Shown here: positions 1 through 8,844 of the stretch, piece after piece
Position numbering within the stretch: the first letter of the stretch is position 1
How the letters are laid out: every line of letters begins with the position of its first letter
DNA from: Verrucomicrobium sp. BvORR106
GTDB taxonomy: Bacteria > Verrucomicrobiota > Verrucomicrobiia > Verrucomicrobiales > Verrucomicrobiaceae
Assembly: GCF_000739655.1 (NCBI RefSeq)
Contig: NZ_BATR01000055.1
Location: 1-49,860 of the forward strand
Direction of reading: 5' to 3'
DNA: 49,860 bases
Program-made: the position numbers and the translations under genes
The notes under the pieces: model-generated
Seen by the model: the letters and a program-made list of their open reading frames with translations, nothing else
Told to the model about the DNA's origin: nothing
The model's database searches: none

Positions 1-40
1 TTTTTTGTGACTGAGTTTCGGGAAAGTACTGCGTCGAGGA

Positions 41-616
41 CTACTTCTTCTTCACGGAGGAGAACACGCGGGCCACGGGGTCGAACACGCAGGTGAAGTC
101 CTCTACCTCGAACCGCTTCCCATTGAGCGTGCCTTTGCCGCTCAGCGCCAGGAAGGCCTGGGGGCCGTCCTTGCTCCAGCCCACGCAGCGCAGGTAGCTG
201 CGGTCCAGAATGGTGTCCTTGATCTCCTTGCCGCCCTCGATCTGGGCGGCCAGGCGCTGCACAGCGAAGTCGAAGTCGAACTCCTTCACTTCCTTGTAAG
301 TGAGCCCGGTGGAGCGCTTGAAGAGACGCACGTTTGTCCCCAGGCTGCTGCCGCCATCGGTGACGAAGAGCCAGCGGTCGTCGGAGGAGAAATCCACCTT
401 CAGCGCGCCAAGGCCGACGATGTCAGCCACCTTGGCACCAGTGCCGCCGTGAGCCCAGGAGACGAAGAGTTCGCCACCGTCGCTGGTGGATCGGGCCACC
501 CACACCAGATCTTTGGTGGAGGACTTGCCGTCGACCGTGCCAGCCTGAGCCTGGACGGGCAGGAGGGCGGAAAAAACCGCAGCGGCGGCCATCGCGAGAA
601 GGGAGAGTGTTTTCAT
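41..616 (-). CDS. Secreted hypothetical protein
   Basis: The 191-residue product starts with a clear Sec signal peptide: K2, then a hydrophobic Ala/Leu-rich stretch to about residue 22, with likely cleavage after AQA. The mature part is a small soluble domain with two cysteines (C143 region and C176 region), which could form a disulfide in the periplasm. Short segments such as DDRWLFVTDGG resemble single beta-propeller blades, but one domain of this size cannot be a full propeller. I do not recognise a family. The gene is on the same strand as the downstream-transcribed edge of the window and about 95 bp from the M20 peptidase gene, so co-transcription with it is possible but not shown. Confidence 0.75.
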   Translation of the reverse strand: MKTLSLLAMAAAAVFSALLPVQAQAGTVDGKSSTKDLVWVARSTSDGGELFVSWAHGGTGAKVADIVGLGALKVDFSSDDRWLFVTDGGSSLGTNVRLFKRSTGLTYKEVKEFDFDFAVQRLAAQIEGGKEIKDTILDRSYLRCVGWSKDGPQAFLALSGKGTLNGKRFEVEDFTCVFDPVARVFSSVKKK

Positions 617-711
617 GATGCAGTCAGAATGGAGGTGAAGAGGGGGGACAATCTCTGATTGTGCCTTTCAGGGCTTCTGTGACAAAAAACCTGCGCTGGT
701 CTCCTCCTTGG

Positions 712-2040
712 TCACTTGGCCAGTTCCCGCAGGAGATGTTGGTTCAGGCGGATGCCCGCCTCGAAGTTTGCCACCGGGTAGTTTTCGTTCGGTGCATGAG
801 CCTGGCAGTCAGGCAGCGCCAGACCCAGCAGGAGGGTGTCCACACCCAGCACATCACGGAAAGCCTGCACGATCGGGATGCTGCCGCCTTCGCGAATCAG
901 GGCGGGTTTGCCTCCAAAGGTGGCTTCGAGGGCGTTCTGCGCCGCTTGGCCGAAGGGAGAGTAGGGATCCATCAGATAAGGCTGTCCAGTATGGCCCAGT
1001 TCGATCTCCACTTTCACTCCGGGTGCAACTTGCTTGCGGAGATGCGCTTCCACTTTGGCGAGGATGTCGTCCGGGTCCTGATCGGGGACGAGGCGGAAGC
1101 TGAACTTGGCAAATGCAGAGCGCGGAATCACCGTTTTGGAGCCCTCACCCTGATAGCCGCCGCCGATGCCGTTCACCTCGGCGGTGGGGCGGGCCCAGCG
1201 ACGTTCCATGTCCGTGTATCCCGCTTCGCCAAAGAGCTGGGGCACTCCTGTGAGCCTTTGCGTCTCTGCCGCGGGATCGCCCAGCTTGGCCCACGCGTCG
1301 CGCTCCCAATCGGCTAGGGGGCGCACCGCGTCGTAGAAGCCGTCCACGGTCACTTTCCCCTCGGGATCGTGAAAGGTCGACAGCAGTCTCGCCAATGCCA
1401 TGTTGGGATTGTTCACTGATCCGCCAAAGAGGCCGGAGTGGAGGTCGATGCCAGGACCGCGCACAGTCACTTCCACGCAGGCGATGCCGCGCAAGCCATA
1501 GGTGAAAGTGCCTTTGCCCTCACCCACCATACCGGTGTCGGAAATGGCCACCACGTCGCACTTGAGCAGCTCTTTGTTGGCCAGCAGGAAAGGCTTGAGA
1601 TTGGGGCTGCCGATCTCTTCTTCACCTTCAATGAGGAACGTGAGGTTCACCGGCAGATCGCCGTGCTCCTTGAGAGCCTGTTCTACACCGCACACGTGGG
1701 CCATGAACTGCCCTTTGTTGTCAGCGGATCCGCGGCACATGATGCGGTCGCCTACCAAGGTGGGTTCGAAGGCGGGTGTGAGCCACTCGGCGAGCGGTTC
1801 CGCTGGCTGCACATCATAGTGTCCGTAGATGAGCACGGTACGCCGGTCTGGACGATGTTCGTTCTGGGCGATCACCACCGGATGCCCTGGGGTTTCATGG
1901 AGGTTGGTGGTCAGTCCGATCCGGCGGAGCTTTTCCACCAACCAGTTGGCGCAGGCGCGGGTGTCGTCACGCCGGGAGGAGTCAGTGGAGACGCTGGGGA
2001 ACCGCAATACGGTGAAAAGATCTTCGAGGGGAGTGCTCAT
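712..2040 (-). CDS. M20 family dipeptidase (zinc metallopeptidase)
   Basis: This 442-residue protein is an M20/M28-clan dipeptidase of the usual length for the carnosinase/DapE-like group. The two-zinc site is complete: H74 and D76 in YGHYDVQP, bridging D107 in GSADNKG, the catalytic and ligand glutamates in EGEEEIGS (138-145), D168 in SDTGM, and the late histidine in AHAPNE. A dimerisation or lid domain lies between about residues 190 and 320, with a GLFGGSVNNP segment typical of this subfamily. There is no signal peptide, so it should act in the cytoplasm on small peptides. The ATG start gives the conserved N-terminus. It lies 39 bp downstream of the M50 gene on the same strand and is probably co-transcribed with it. 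Confidence 0.93.
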   Translation of the reverse strand: MSTPLEDLFTVLRFPSVSTDSSRRDDTRACANWLVEKLRRIGLTTNLHETPGHPVVIAQNEHRPDRRTVLIYGHYDVQPAEPLAEWLTPAFEPTLVGDRIMCRGSADNKGQFMAHVCGVEQALKEHGDLPVNLTFLIEGEEEIGSPNLKPFLLANKELLKCDVVAISDTGMVGEGKGTFTYGLRGIACVEVTVRGPGIDLHSGLFGGSVNNPNMALARLLSTFHDPEGKVTVDGFYDAVRPLADWERDAWAKLGDPAAETQRLTGVPQLFGEAGYTDMERRWARPTAEVNGIGGGYQGEGSKTVIPRSAFAKFSFRLVPDQDPDDILAKVEAHLRKQVAPGVKVEIELGHTGQPYLMDPYSPFGQAAQNALEATFGGKPALIREGGSIPIVQAFRDVLGVDTLLLGLALPDCQAHAPNENYPVANFEAGIRLNQHLLRELAK

Positions 2041-2078
2041 GGAAAGCTAATGGTGGAAGACGGAAGGGCGGGACGCGA

Positions 2079-2726
2079 TCAGTTGGGGTAGAGCATGCCA
2101 GCAGTGCGGTCACCGCGATAGCGCTGGTAGTTTTCGTAGGCCATCATGCCAAGAAAGAGAGTGCTGAAGGTGCTGCCGCGGGAAAGCGCCCAAAGTGCCA
2201 ACGCAGCGGCTCCGACGATGCCGACGATGTAGGTGACCTTTTCCAGGCGAGGTCCAAGGAAATGGAACAGCACCTTGCCACCGTCCATTGGGTAGATGGG
2301 GAAGAGATTGAAGATGCCCCAAATGATGCTGACCCACGCAAACGACCTGAGGAAATCGACGATAAATTGCGCGTCTCCGCTGCTCATTTTGAGGAGCTTC
2401 AACGCAAGCACTCCAATGATGATCTGGGGAATCGGGCCCGCCAGGCTGATCTTGATGTGCTGTTGCCTGGTGAATCCGCGATCCGAAATCGCAAGGCCGC
2501 CGAAGGCCACCAGCATGATCTGCACCCTGCCGCCGTAGCGGCGTTGCAGGAAGGCGTGCCCCAGTTCGTGAAGGATGATCGAGATCAAAGCCGCCAGCAC
2601 AAAGGCGAGGAGATACCGGAAATCGCCGGGTGTACTGGCAAAAGGTTTGCCGCTCAAGAACACCGCCGTCACCCAAAACATCCAGTGAATGGCAATCGGG
2701 AAGCCAAATAGGGAAAATCGAATCAT
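2079..2726 (-). CDS. M50 family (site-2 protease-like) membrane metalloprotease
   Basis: This 215-residue integral membrane protein carries HELGH at 53-57, the zinc-binding motif of M50 proteases, inside a hydrophobic segment. The third-ligand motif follows at about 140-150 ([11 protein letters not shown], with D148). It has about five membrane segments and no PDZ or CBS domain, so it belongs to the minimal rhomboid-sized SpoIVFB/S2P group rather than the RseP type. Such proteases cut substrates within the membrane, but nothing nearby identifies the substrate. It starts with ATG, faces msrB divergently across 181 bp, and precedes the M20 dipeptidase gene. Confidence 0.9.
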   Translation of the reverse strand: MIRFSLFGFPIAIHWMFWVTAVFLSGKPFASTPGDFRYLLAFVLAALISIILHELGHAFLQRRYGGRVQIMLVAFGGLAISDRGFTRQQHIKISLAGPIPQIIIGVLALKLLKMSSGDAQFIVDFLRSFAWVSIIWGIFNLFPIYPMDGGKVLFHFLGPRLEKVTYIVGIVGAAALALWALSRGSTFSTLFLGMMAYENYQRYRGDRTAGMLYPN

Positions 2727-2907
2727 AGTTGAACCTCAAAAGGATGGCTACGAATGCAACCAGATTGCGGGCACGGGCAACATTCCTTGGGAATATTCCC
2801 CGTCTCGTTCGTCTTACAGGGGTAGGGCCGGGGTGCTGAGTGCGGTTTGTTTGAACCGCTGGCTTGCAATCCCGATCAGAACCAGTCCATCCTTTCGTAT
2901 TCTACTC

Positions 2908-3588
2908 ATGTCCACTGTTCGCCAATACCCCATCGCCGCCGTCCGGGGCAGTGTCCTCGCTCATGCTGCCCGCGCCCTGACCCTGGTTGCCGGCCTTTCC
3001 CTCGCCACCATGTCCCAAGCTGAACCTGAGAAAAAGGAAGAACCCAAGTCCGAGGCCGCTGCCAAATCCGACGCTGCCGGCCCCCGGGCCCCTCTTCCCA
3101 CCAAGGAAGAGCTCAAGCAGAAGCTCACCGCCGTGCAGTACGCCGTCACCCAGCAGAGTGGCACGGAGCGTCCGTTCACGAACGAGTATGACCATCACTT
3201 CGAGGAGGGCATCTACGTGGACATCGTCTCCGGAGACCCGCTCTTCTCCTCCAAGGACAAGTTCGACTCCGGCTGCGGCTGGCCTGCATTCACGAAGCCG
3301 ATCAATGACAAAGAGGTCAAGGAACTCGCAGACAACACCCACGGCATGGTCCGCACCGAGGTCCGTTCCAATCGCGCAGACTCGCACCTGGGCCATGTCT
3401 TCAATGACGGTCCCAAGGACAAGGGCGGTCTGCGTTATTGCATCAACTCCGCCTCCCTGCGCTTCATCCCCAAGGCCAAAATGCAGGAGGCCGGCTACGG
3501 CGGGCTGCTTCATCTGTTTAACGACGCCAAGCCGAAGACGGAAGCCACGGCGGCAGCTGCCAAGACCGAGGAAGAGAAGAAGAAGTAA
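2908..3588 (+). CDS. msrB: Exported peptide-methionine (R)-S-oxide reductase MsrB
   Basis: The protein reduces methionine-R-sulfoxide in oxidised proteins. The catalytic cysteine is C178 in RYCINS. C123 in SGCGWPAF sits where the resolving cysteine is found in disulfide-type MsrB enzymes. The two CxxC pairs that bind structural zinc in many MsrB proteins are absent: the first place reads DIVSGD and the second ADSHLG. The enzyme is therefore of the zinc-free type. The ATG at 2908 gives 226 residues with an N-terminal hydrophobic segment (about 12-32) ending in a possible cleavage site near SQA, then a charged K/E/A-rich linker to about 65, so export to the periplasm is likely. An in-frame start at 2689 exists but would destroy the signal peptide. 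A terminator follows at 3622. Confidence 0.92.
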   Translation: MSTVRQYPIAAVRGSVLAHAARALTLVAGLSLATMSQAEPEKKEEPKSEAAAKSDAAGPRAPLPTKEELKQKLTAVQYAVTQQSGTERPFTNEYDHHFEEGIYVDIVSGDPLFSSKDKFDSGCGWPAFTKPINDKEVKELADNTHGMVRTEVRSNRADSHLGHVFNDGPKDKGGLRYCINSASLRFIPKAKMQEAGYGGLLHLFNDAKPKTEATAAAAKTEEEKKK

Positions 3589-3621
3589 CGAGTTCTCTCG
3601 AGTTTTTTCCCACTGATCAAG

Positions 3622-3655
3622 GCCCTGTCGTGCTCTCAGCATGATGGGGCTTTTT
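3622..3655 (+). terminator. Rho-independent terminator after msrB
   Basis: A 13-bp stem with some G-T pairs (3622-3634 with 3638-3650) and a 3-base loop is followed by TTTTTG. It sits 34 bp after the msrB stop codon. Confidence 0.8.
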
Positions 3656-3657
3656 GT

Positions 3658-3975
3658 TTATGCCGAAGGCATTTCAGCGCACCGCCAGGGGATGCCTTCG
3701 GTATGGTGACTCACCTGTTCGCGGATCCGCCAGGGGATGCCGAAGGCATTGCAGAAGGTAGCCAGGGGTCAGGCGAGTGAAGCGAGCTTGACCCCTGGTT
3801 GATCGCAAAATCATTGCATCCTGAAGGGATGCCAGAATGGGTGCAATTGCTGCCACGACAAGCGCATGCCACCACTCTGCCATCCCTTCAGGATGGAGTC
3901 CCGTTTTGCCTTTTCCAGGGGCAGGGCTCGTAACACTCGCCCGGCCCCTGGCTACCATCTGGGATGCCTTCGGCA
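3658..3975. repeat. Cluster of nested palindromes in a 570-bp gene-free gap
   Basis: Between msrB and the acyltransferase gene no convincing gene is seen. The space is filled with short palindromes. ATGCCGAAGGCAT and its variants occur four times (3659, 3691, 3737, 3964). GCATCC-TGAAG-GGATGC (3816-3832) and CCATCC-CTTCA-GGATGG (3880-3896) are near inverse copies of each other. Two larger hairpins share CCAGGGG...CCCCTGG arms (3762-3798 and 3915-3951). The two halves of the block mirror each other, so it looks like one large imperfect inverted repeat. This arrangement resembles REP/REPIN clusters. Open frames across it are by-products of the repeats. Confidence 0.7.
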
Positions 3976-4158
3976 TGGAGGTCAGTCAGTGCCGACTTCC
4001 GACAATCGAACGGAGAAACTCATTGCCGTGTCACAAACACTGGCATTTTCCGATGCATGTCTTGTCGGGGGAGATCCCCGGCTGCCAACGCCGTGCTTCC
4101 ATCCCGCTCAATTGACTCCTCTGCGCCGCTGCCTCTGGCAGAGGGCGACCGTATCACC

Positions 4159-5397
4159 ATGCGCCCTGGCTGGCATGCCAGGTTTCACCGGGTGATTTCC
4201 TGGCTCTATTTCGATCGCGTCACTGTGACGGGGCGGGAACATCTGCCCGGATCTGAGGAAGGCCCTGTGTTGTTTCTGTGCCTGCACCGGAACGGGGCGG
4301 TGGATGCGTTTGTCTATCACGCCCTCCTGGCCCCCACCCGGTTCATGGTATCGGTGCAACTGTGCCGGAGCTGGTTTGGGCGGCTGTTCTTTTCCGGGAT
4401 CGAAGTGGTGAGGGACAAGGATCGGGCCAAGACGCCGGACGCAGACCGGATCAACCAGCAGGCCATGCAGGAATGCCAGGACCTGCTCGCGCGAGGGGGG
4501 CGGCTCACAATTTTCCCAGAAGGCACCAGCACGCTCGGCCCCCGGCACCTTCCCTTCCGGGCGGGGGCTTCACACCTGATCCTGGAGCACCTAAAAGCTG
4601 GGCGCAGTGATCTGAAGATCATCCCCCTGGGCATCCACTATGAAGAGCCCAGCCTCTTCCAGCGCCGCGTTGAGGTGGTCATCGGCCCCCCGGTGCCGTT
4701 GGATTTCGAGGAGTCAACTTCAGACCGCCGCCGGCTTCTCGCCATCAAGGAACGTACCTCGGCCGCACTGGAGGCCGTTGGCATCAATGTCGCGACGGAG
4801 CAGGAACAGGAGGATGTGCAGCGCATTGCCTTCGCCCTCACCCTGGGGACGCAGCATGAGTACTTTGCCATGATGAAGCAGCTGGAGCGCGGCATCCCGA
4901 CCCCGATGCTGGAAGCCTGGCGTGCCTTTCAGCAGGCAATCCGTGACCGGCAGGCTGCCATGCCCAGCCTTCCGCTGGTGCTGTATCAAGGCATTCCTCT
5001 ATTCCCCATCAAGCCTGTTCCGGTGTATGTCGCCGCGTTCTTCCTCTTCGGCGCGCTTTGGTTCCCAGGGTTGTGGCTCAATCTTCCGCCATTGCTGGTG
5101 GGTTGGCTGGCCGCCCGGAAAATGGCGGACGATCTCAATGTGGTCAGTCTGTGGAAGATCATGGTGGGCGTGCCCGCCTTCCTGCTTTGGGGTGCCCTGG
5201 TGGTGCTGATCGCCCTGCTCAGCGGGCATCCTGGCGCAGCCGTGTTCTACCTGCTGGCCACGCTCGTTTCTCAGCAGCTCACGCATCGTTTTCAGAAGGT
5301 TGCCACCGCCGTCAACAATGCCCTCCGTCATCCAGAACTCCGACGCAAGGCCCTCGCGTTTCACCAACAATTGATCCAGGAGCTTGACCGCCCATGA
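4159..5397 (+). CDS. PlsC-type lysophospholipid/glycerol-phosphate acyltransferase
   Basis: An acyl-CoA or acyl-ACP-dependent phospholipid acyltransferase of the LPLAT superfamily. The catalytic block is H43-R-N-G-A-V-D49, the HX5D spacing found in the yeast Gpt2/Sct1-like branch rather than the classic HX4D. The FPEGTS acceptor-binding motif is at 119-124, preceded by RGGRLT. The C-terminal half (about 285-385) holds three or four hydrophobic segments, so the enzyme is membrane-anchored. The ATG at 4159 gives 412 residues and starts close to the conserved FDRVTVTGREHLP region. The in-frame ATG at 3964 would add 65 residues encoded in repeat DNA. The stop overlaps the next start (ATGA), so translation is probably coupled. 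Confidence 0.88.
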   Translation: MRPGWHARFHRVISWLYFDRVTVTGREHLPGSEEGPVLFLCLHRNGAVDAFVYHALLAPTRFMVSVQLCRSWFGRLFFSGIEVVRDKDRAKTPDADRINQQAMQECQDLLARGGRLTIFPEGTSTLGPRHLPFRAGASHLILEHLKAGRSDLKIIPLGIHYEEPSLFQRRVEVVIGPPVPLDFEESTSDRRRLLAIKERTSAALEAVGINVATEQEQEDVQRIAFALTLGTQHEYFAMMKQLERGIPTPMLEAWRAFQQAIRDRQAAMPSLPLVLYQGIPLFPIKPVPVYVAAFFLFGALWFPGLWLNLPPLLVGWLAARKMADDLNVVSLWKIMVGVPAFLLWGALVVLIALLSGHPGAAVFYLLATLVSQQLTHRFQKVATAVNNALRHPELRRKALAFHQQLIQELDRP

Positions 5398-6293
5398 CCC
5401 GGCTGGATACCTGGAAGATTCTTCCGCATGAAATCGCCTTCGCGCTGTTCTGGATTTCTGGAACGGTGCGACTGGTGCTGGGGCACGGGTGGGGCGGTGA
5501 TGCCGTGCTCTTCTCCAGTCTGTTGCTGGTCAGTGGAGCGCTGATCCTGCTGTCACTCCGGCTGCCGCACCGGCGGTGGACCATGTGCCTGCGGCTCCTT
5601 TACTTCCCCCTGGCGATCAATCTGACCTATGCGGCCATCCGCACGGCCGTGCCTGCCATGACAACCCGTCGCTGGGACCTGGCTTTGCAAAAGTGCGATG
5701 AAACACTCCTGGGTGGGCACCCCTCCCTCTGGCTCCAGTCCTGGGTGAACCCCTGGACTACGGAGATCCTCAGTTTTTGCTACCTCACTTTCTTCGCGGG
5801 ACTGTTGCTGAGCTGGATCCATTATTATCGTCGGGATCTCGGTCTCGCCCGACTTTTCACGGCGGGTTTCTTCACCGTCTATGGGCTGGGATTTTTAGGT
5901 TATACCCTCGTTCCTGCTGCGGGGCCGCACCTGGATGCCGCTTTTGCCGCCCGCTACACCGTGCCCCTGGATGGCTGGGTATTCACCAAGTGGAACGCCG
6001 CCCTCGTGGAGGCGGGGAGCAACCGGGTGGATGTCTTTCCCAGCCTGCACACCGCGGTCACCGCCTTCCTCCTGGGGTTTGACCGCCGCTTTGCCCCCGG
6101 TCGATTCCGCCTCTGGCTGCTGCCCACCATCGGCCTGTGGCTCTCCACCATCTACCTGCGCTACCACTATGTGACGGATGTGGTGGCCGGGTTTGCCCTG
6201 GCTGGTTTCGCCCTCTGGCTGACCCGATACCTTCATGCCCCCCTCGCCCAACCGCCATCCCTACGCCGCCATGAGCCTGCTGCTTCCCTTTGA
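5394..6293 (+). CDS. PAP2_3-type membrane phosphatase / phosphotransferase
   Basis: This 299-residue protein has about six membrane segments and the two conserved blocks of the PAP2 superfamily: FPSLHT at 215-220 (catalytic-site H219) and the third block with R256, H258 and D262 in YLRYHYVTD. The first PAP2 block (KX6RP) is not visible, which is normal for the PAP2_3 branch that includes Aur1-like inositol-phosphoceramide synthases. It therefore either removes phosphate from a lipid such as phosphatidic acid or moves a phospho-headgroup between lipids. It overlaps the acyltransferase gene by 4 bp and the dikinase gene by 23 bp. The family call is firm; the substrate is unknown. Confidence 0.85.
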   Translation: MTRLDTWKILPHEIAFALFWISGTVRLVLGHGWGGDAVLFSSLLLVSGALILLSLRLPHRRWTMCLRLLYFPLAINLTYAAIRTAVPAMTTRRWDLALQKCDETLLGGHPSLWLQSWVNPWTTEILSFCYLTFFAGLLLSWIHYYRRDLGLARLFTAGFFTVYGLGFLGYTLVPAAGPHLDAAFAARYTVPLDGWVFTKWNAALVEAGSNRVDVFPSLHTAVTAFLLGFDRRFAPGRFRLWLLPTIGLWLSTIYLRYHYVTDVVAGFALAGFALWLTRYLHAPLAQPPSLRRHEPAASL

Positions 6294-8787
6294 TGACCCA
6301 CGCGCCACCCGGGTGGACCTCTGCGGGGGTAAAGGAGCCAACCTTGCCCTGCTCACGCAGAACGGGTTCCCGGTGCCCGCAGGCATGGTGGTCACCACCA
6401 GTGCCTACCAGGAGTTCGTCTCCGGACTGGGGGATATCCTCGCTCTTGCCACGGACCTCTCTGCGGAAGATCCGGTGCGCCTCCAGCAGGGCAGCGCTCA
6501 GTTGAGAGAGGAGCTGGCCCGCGCGCCGTTGGCAGAGTCCGTCGTGGCGCAGGTGCGCGAGGCCCTGGCCGCCCGCCCGGAGGGTCAGGCTTACTCGGTG
6601 CGTTCTTCTTCCAATCTCGAGGATCTGGCCAGCGCCGCCTTCGCCGGCCAGCACGATACCTTCCTCAACGTGATCGGCCCAGACGAAGTGCTGACGAAGG
6701 TCAAGGCTTGTTTCCTCTCCCTCTGGCATGATCGAGCCATTGCCTACCGGCGGGAGCATGGCTTTGACCACACCCTCGCCAGCATGGCGGTCGTGATCCA
6801 GGAGATGGTGCCCTGCGATGTCGCCGGTGTGGCCTTCAGCATCAACCCCGTGAACGGGGATCTGGGCACCATGGTGGTGGATGCCAACTACGGCCTGGGG
6901 GAGTCGGTCGTGAGCGGGGAGGCGGAGGTGGACCATTTTGAACTCGACAAGGCCACGGGCGCAGTGAAATCCCGCACCGTGGCCACCAAGTCTCATATGG
7001 TGGTTTCCTCAGACCAGGGCACCGAAGACCGGCCCGTGGACGAGGCGGCGGCGTGCTGTGCCTGCTTGAGTGACGGGCAACTGGCGGAGCTGGCGACACT
7101 CCTGGGCCGTGTGGAGCGCCACTACCGTTTTCCGCAAGACATCGAGTGGGGGCTGGTGGGGGACACGTTGCATCTTCTGCAGTCCCGGCCCATCACCACC
7201 ATCCCGCCCAAGTGGACCCGGGATGAATCGGCTGAACGCTTCCCCAAGGTGATCACGCCGCTGACCTGGGACTTTGTCGAGGCTGGTTTCCATGAATCGC
7301 TGCACTATTCCTTCCGGCTCATGGACTACCCAGCCTTTCGCGGGAAGTGGTTCGCCAGCTTTGGCCACTACATTTACGGCAACCAGAACGCCGTGCGCCT
7401 CTATGCGGGCCGGGCTCCGTTCCACTTCACCACTTTGGAGGATCTGCTGGGACAGATGCCCCGGCTCCGGGAGGAGTACCGCTGGGTGCAGGAGCTGCCC
7501 GTGACTTGGATGCGGGATCTGGATGGCTATCTCATCCGCCTGGGCGTGTTCTCCATGGTGCCGCTCCAAGAGATGAACGAGACTGCTTTGTGGGCGCATG
7601 TGAAGGAGGTGGTGGCGCATGGTGCGCAGTATTTCCGGCCTAACATCGCCATCTCCATCACCCAGTCGGTCCTCTGCCGTCTGCTGTTGAAGTTGCTGGC
7701 CTTTGTGGTGGGGGAGCAGGATGCTCGCCCCGTGTTCGATGCGCTGATGTCCTGGTGCGAGACCAAAACGGGTCAGATCAACCGGGAGCTTTTCGAGCTG
7801 GCGCATCGTGCCCAGCAGAAGCCGGCGCTGGCCATCCTGCTGAAGGAGGTTCCCTCACGTGAGATCGTTGAGGACCATCTGCTGGCACCGTTCGAGGAAT
7901 TCGCCGCCCAGTTTGAGCGGTTTCTGGAGAACCACGGGCATCGAGAGATCGACTTCGATGCCTACCAGCCACCGTGGCGTGAGGCCCCCTGGGTGGTGTT
8001 GGACAACCTCAAGATCATCCTCGCCTCGCCGATGCACGCCGCACCGGTGAAAAAAGAGCGGGAGATCAAGATGGCGGCGCAGCAGGCGGAGTTTCGCCTG
8101 TTCAGCAAGCTGCCTGCGGAAGCGCACTACTTCTTTTCCGAGATCCTCCGGCTGGCACGGGCTTACACGAGCCTGGATGATCTGGAGCACTACCAGACCA
8201 CCCGGCTCAACCAGCCATTGCGCATGGGCTTGAGAGCGCTGGGGGAGCGGCTTGTCGCCCGCGGCGTATTGGAAGAGCCCATGGACATTTTCTATGCCCA
8301 CGAGGCGCAGATCGACACCGCCGTCAGCGCCAGCTGTGGAACCGCCTGGCGGCTCCTGGGTGAGCAGGTGCGCACCCAGAAGGCCGCCTGTCTGGCGGAT
8401 GCCGCCCGGGAACCGGAGTGGAATTTGGGAGAATCAACCCCCGAGCCGGTGGAAGAATCTGGTGACATGACGGGATTGGCGGGCAGTCCGGGCGAGTCCG
8501 AAGGGGAGGTCTTCCGGGTGTTGTCGGCGGATGACTTTGCCAAGTTCCCCAAGGGGGCCGTGCTCGTGGCCCACACCACCAGCCCGACCTGGACCCCACT
8601 TTTTTATCTGGCCAGTGCGGTCATCACGTCCAGCGGCGGCCCGCTGTCTCACGGAGCGGTCACCGCCCGCGAAATGGGCATTCCCGCGGTGATGGCGGTG
8701 CGGGAATGTCTCTCGCGGCTTTCCAACGGGCAGCGGGTGCGGGTGGATGGCTCCCGAGGTCGCGTCAGACTGGTGCAGGAAACTTGA
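6271..8787 (+). CDS. Rifampicin-phosphotransferase-like ATP-dependent dikinase
   Basis: The domain order is that of rifampicin phosphotransferases and not of PEP synthase. An N-terminal PEP/pyruvate dikinase ATP-grasp domain (about 1-310, starting LCGGKGANLALL, with SVRSSSNLED near 110 and LLQSRPITTI closing it) is followed by a long helical substrate domain (about 320-730). A C-terminal swivelling phosphohistidine domain follows, with H794 in GGPLSHGA. The protein stops right after that domain, so the PEP-binding barrel of PEP synthase is missing. ATP should phosphorylate the histidine, which passes the phosphate to a third substrate. That substrate is unknown; the lipid-enzyme neighbours suggest a lipid headgroup rather than an antibiotic. 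The ATG at 6271 gives 838 residues; an ATG at 6235 is also in frame. Confidence 0.82.
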   Translation: MSLLLPFDDPRATRVDLCGGKGANLALLTQNGFPVPAGMVVTTSAYQEFVSGLGDILALATDLSAEDPVRLQQGSAQLREELARAPLAESVVAQVREALAARPEGQAYSVRSSSNLEDLASAAFAGQHDTFLNVIGPDEVLTKVKACFLSLWHDRAIAYRREHGFDHTLASMAVVIQEMVPCDVAGVAFSINPVNGDLGTMVVDANYGLGESVVSGEAEVDHFELDKATGAVKSRTVATKSHMVVSSDQGTEDRPVDEAAACCACLSDGQLAELATLLGRVERHYRFPQDIEWGLVGDTLHLLQSRPITTIPPKWTRDESAERFPKVITPLTWDFVEAGFHESLHYSFRLMDYPAFRGKWFASFGHYIYGNQNAVRLYAGRAPFHFTTLEDLLGQMPRLREEYRWVQELPVTWMRDLDGYLIRLGVFSMVPLQEMNETALWAHVKEVVAHGAQYFRPNIAISITQSVLCRLLLKLLAFVVGEQDARPVFDALMSWCETKTGQINRELFELAHRAQQKPALAILLKEVPSREIVEDHLLAPFEEFAAQFERFLENHGHREIDFDAYQPPWREAPWVVLDNLKIILASPMHAAPVKKEREIKMAAQQAEFRLFSKLPAEAHYFFSEILRLARAYTSLDDLEHYQTTRLNQPLRMGLRALGERLVARGVLEEPMDIFYAHEAQIDTAVSASCGTAWRLLGEQVRTQKAACLADAAREPEWNLGESTPEPVEESGDMTGLAGSPGESEGEVFRVLSADDFAKFPKGAVLVAHTTSPTWTPLFYLASAVITSSGGPLSHGAVTAREMGIPAVMAVRECLSRLSNGQRVRVDGSRGRVRLVQET

Positions 8788-8813
8788 TCATCAGGCACCC
8801 AAGTCTTGCAATC

Positions 8814-8843
8814 CCGGAAGGGGCGGGTCAGTATCCCTTCCGG
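8814..8843 (+). promoter_or_regulatory. Hairpin covering the translation start of the GYF_2 gene
   Basis: CCGGAAGGG (8814-8822) and CCCTTCCGG (8835-8843) form a perfect 9-bp stem ending one base before the ATG at 8845. The 5' arm contains the purine-rich stretch and the 3' arm lies where a ribosome binding site would be expected. It could limit initiation or end upstream transcription, although no T-run follows. Confidence 0.4.
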
Positions 8844-8844
8844 C

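Noticed and set aside
3964-4158. N-terminal extension of the acyltransferase from an ATG at 3964
   Set aside because: The 65 extra residues begin within the palindrome cluster and show no domain; the ATG at 4159 fits the conserved region.
6271-8787. Phosphoenolpyruvate synthase
   Set aside because: The C-terminal PEP-binding barrel is missing; the chain ends after the phosphohistidine domain, as in rifampicin phosphotransferases.
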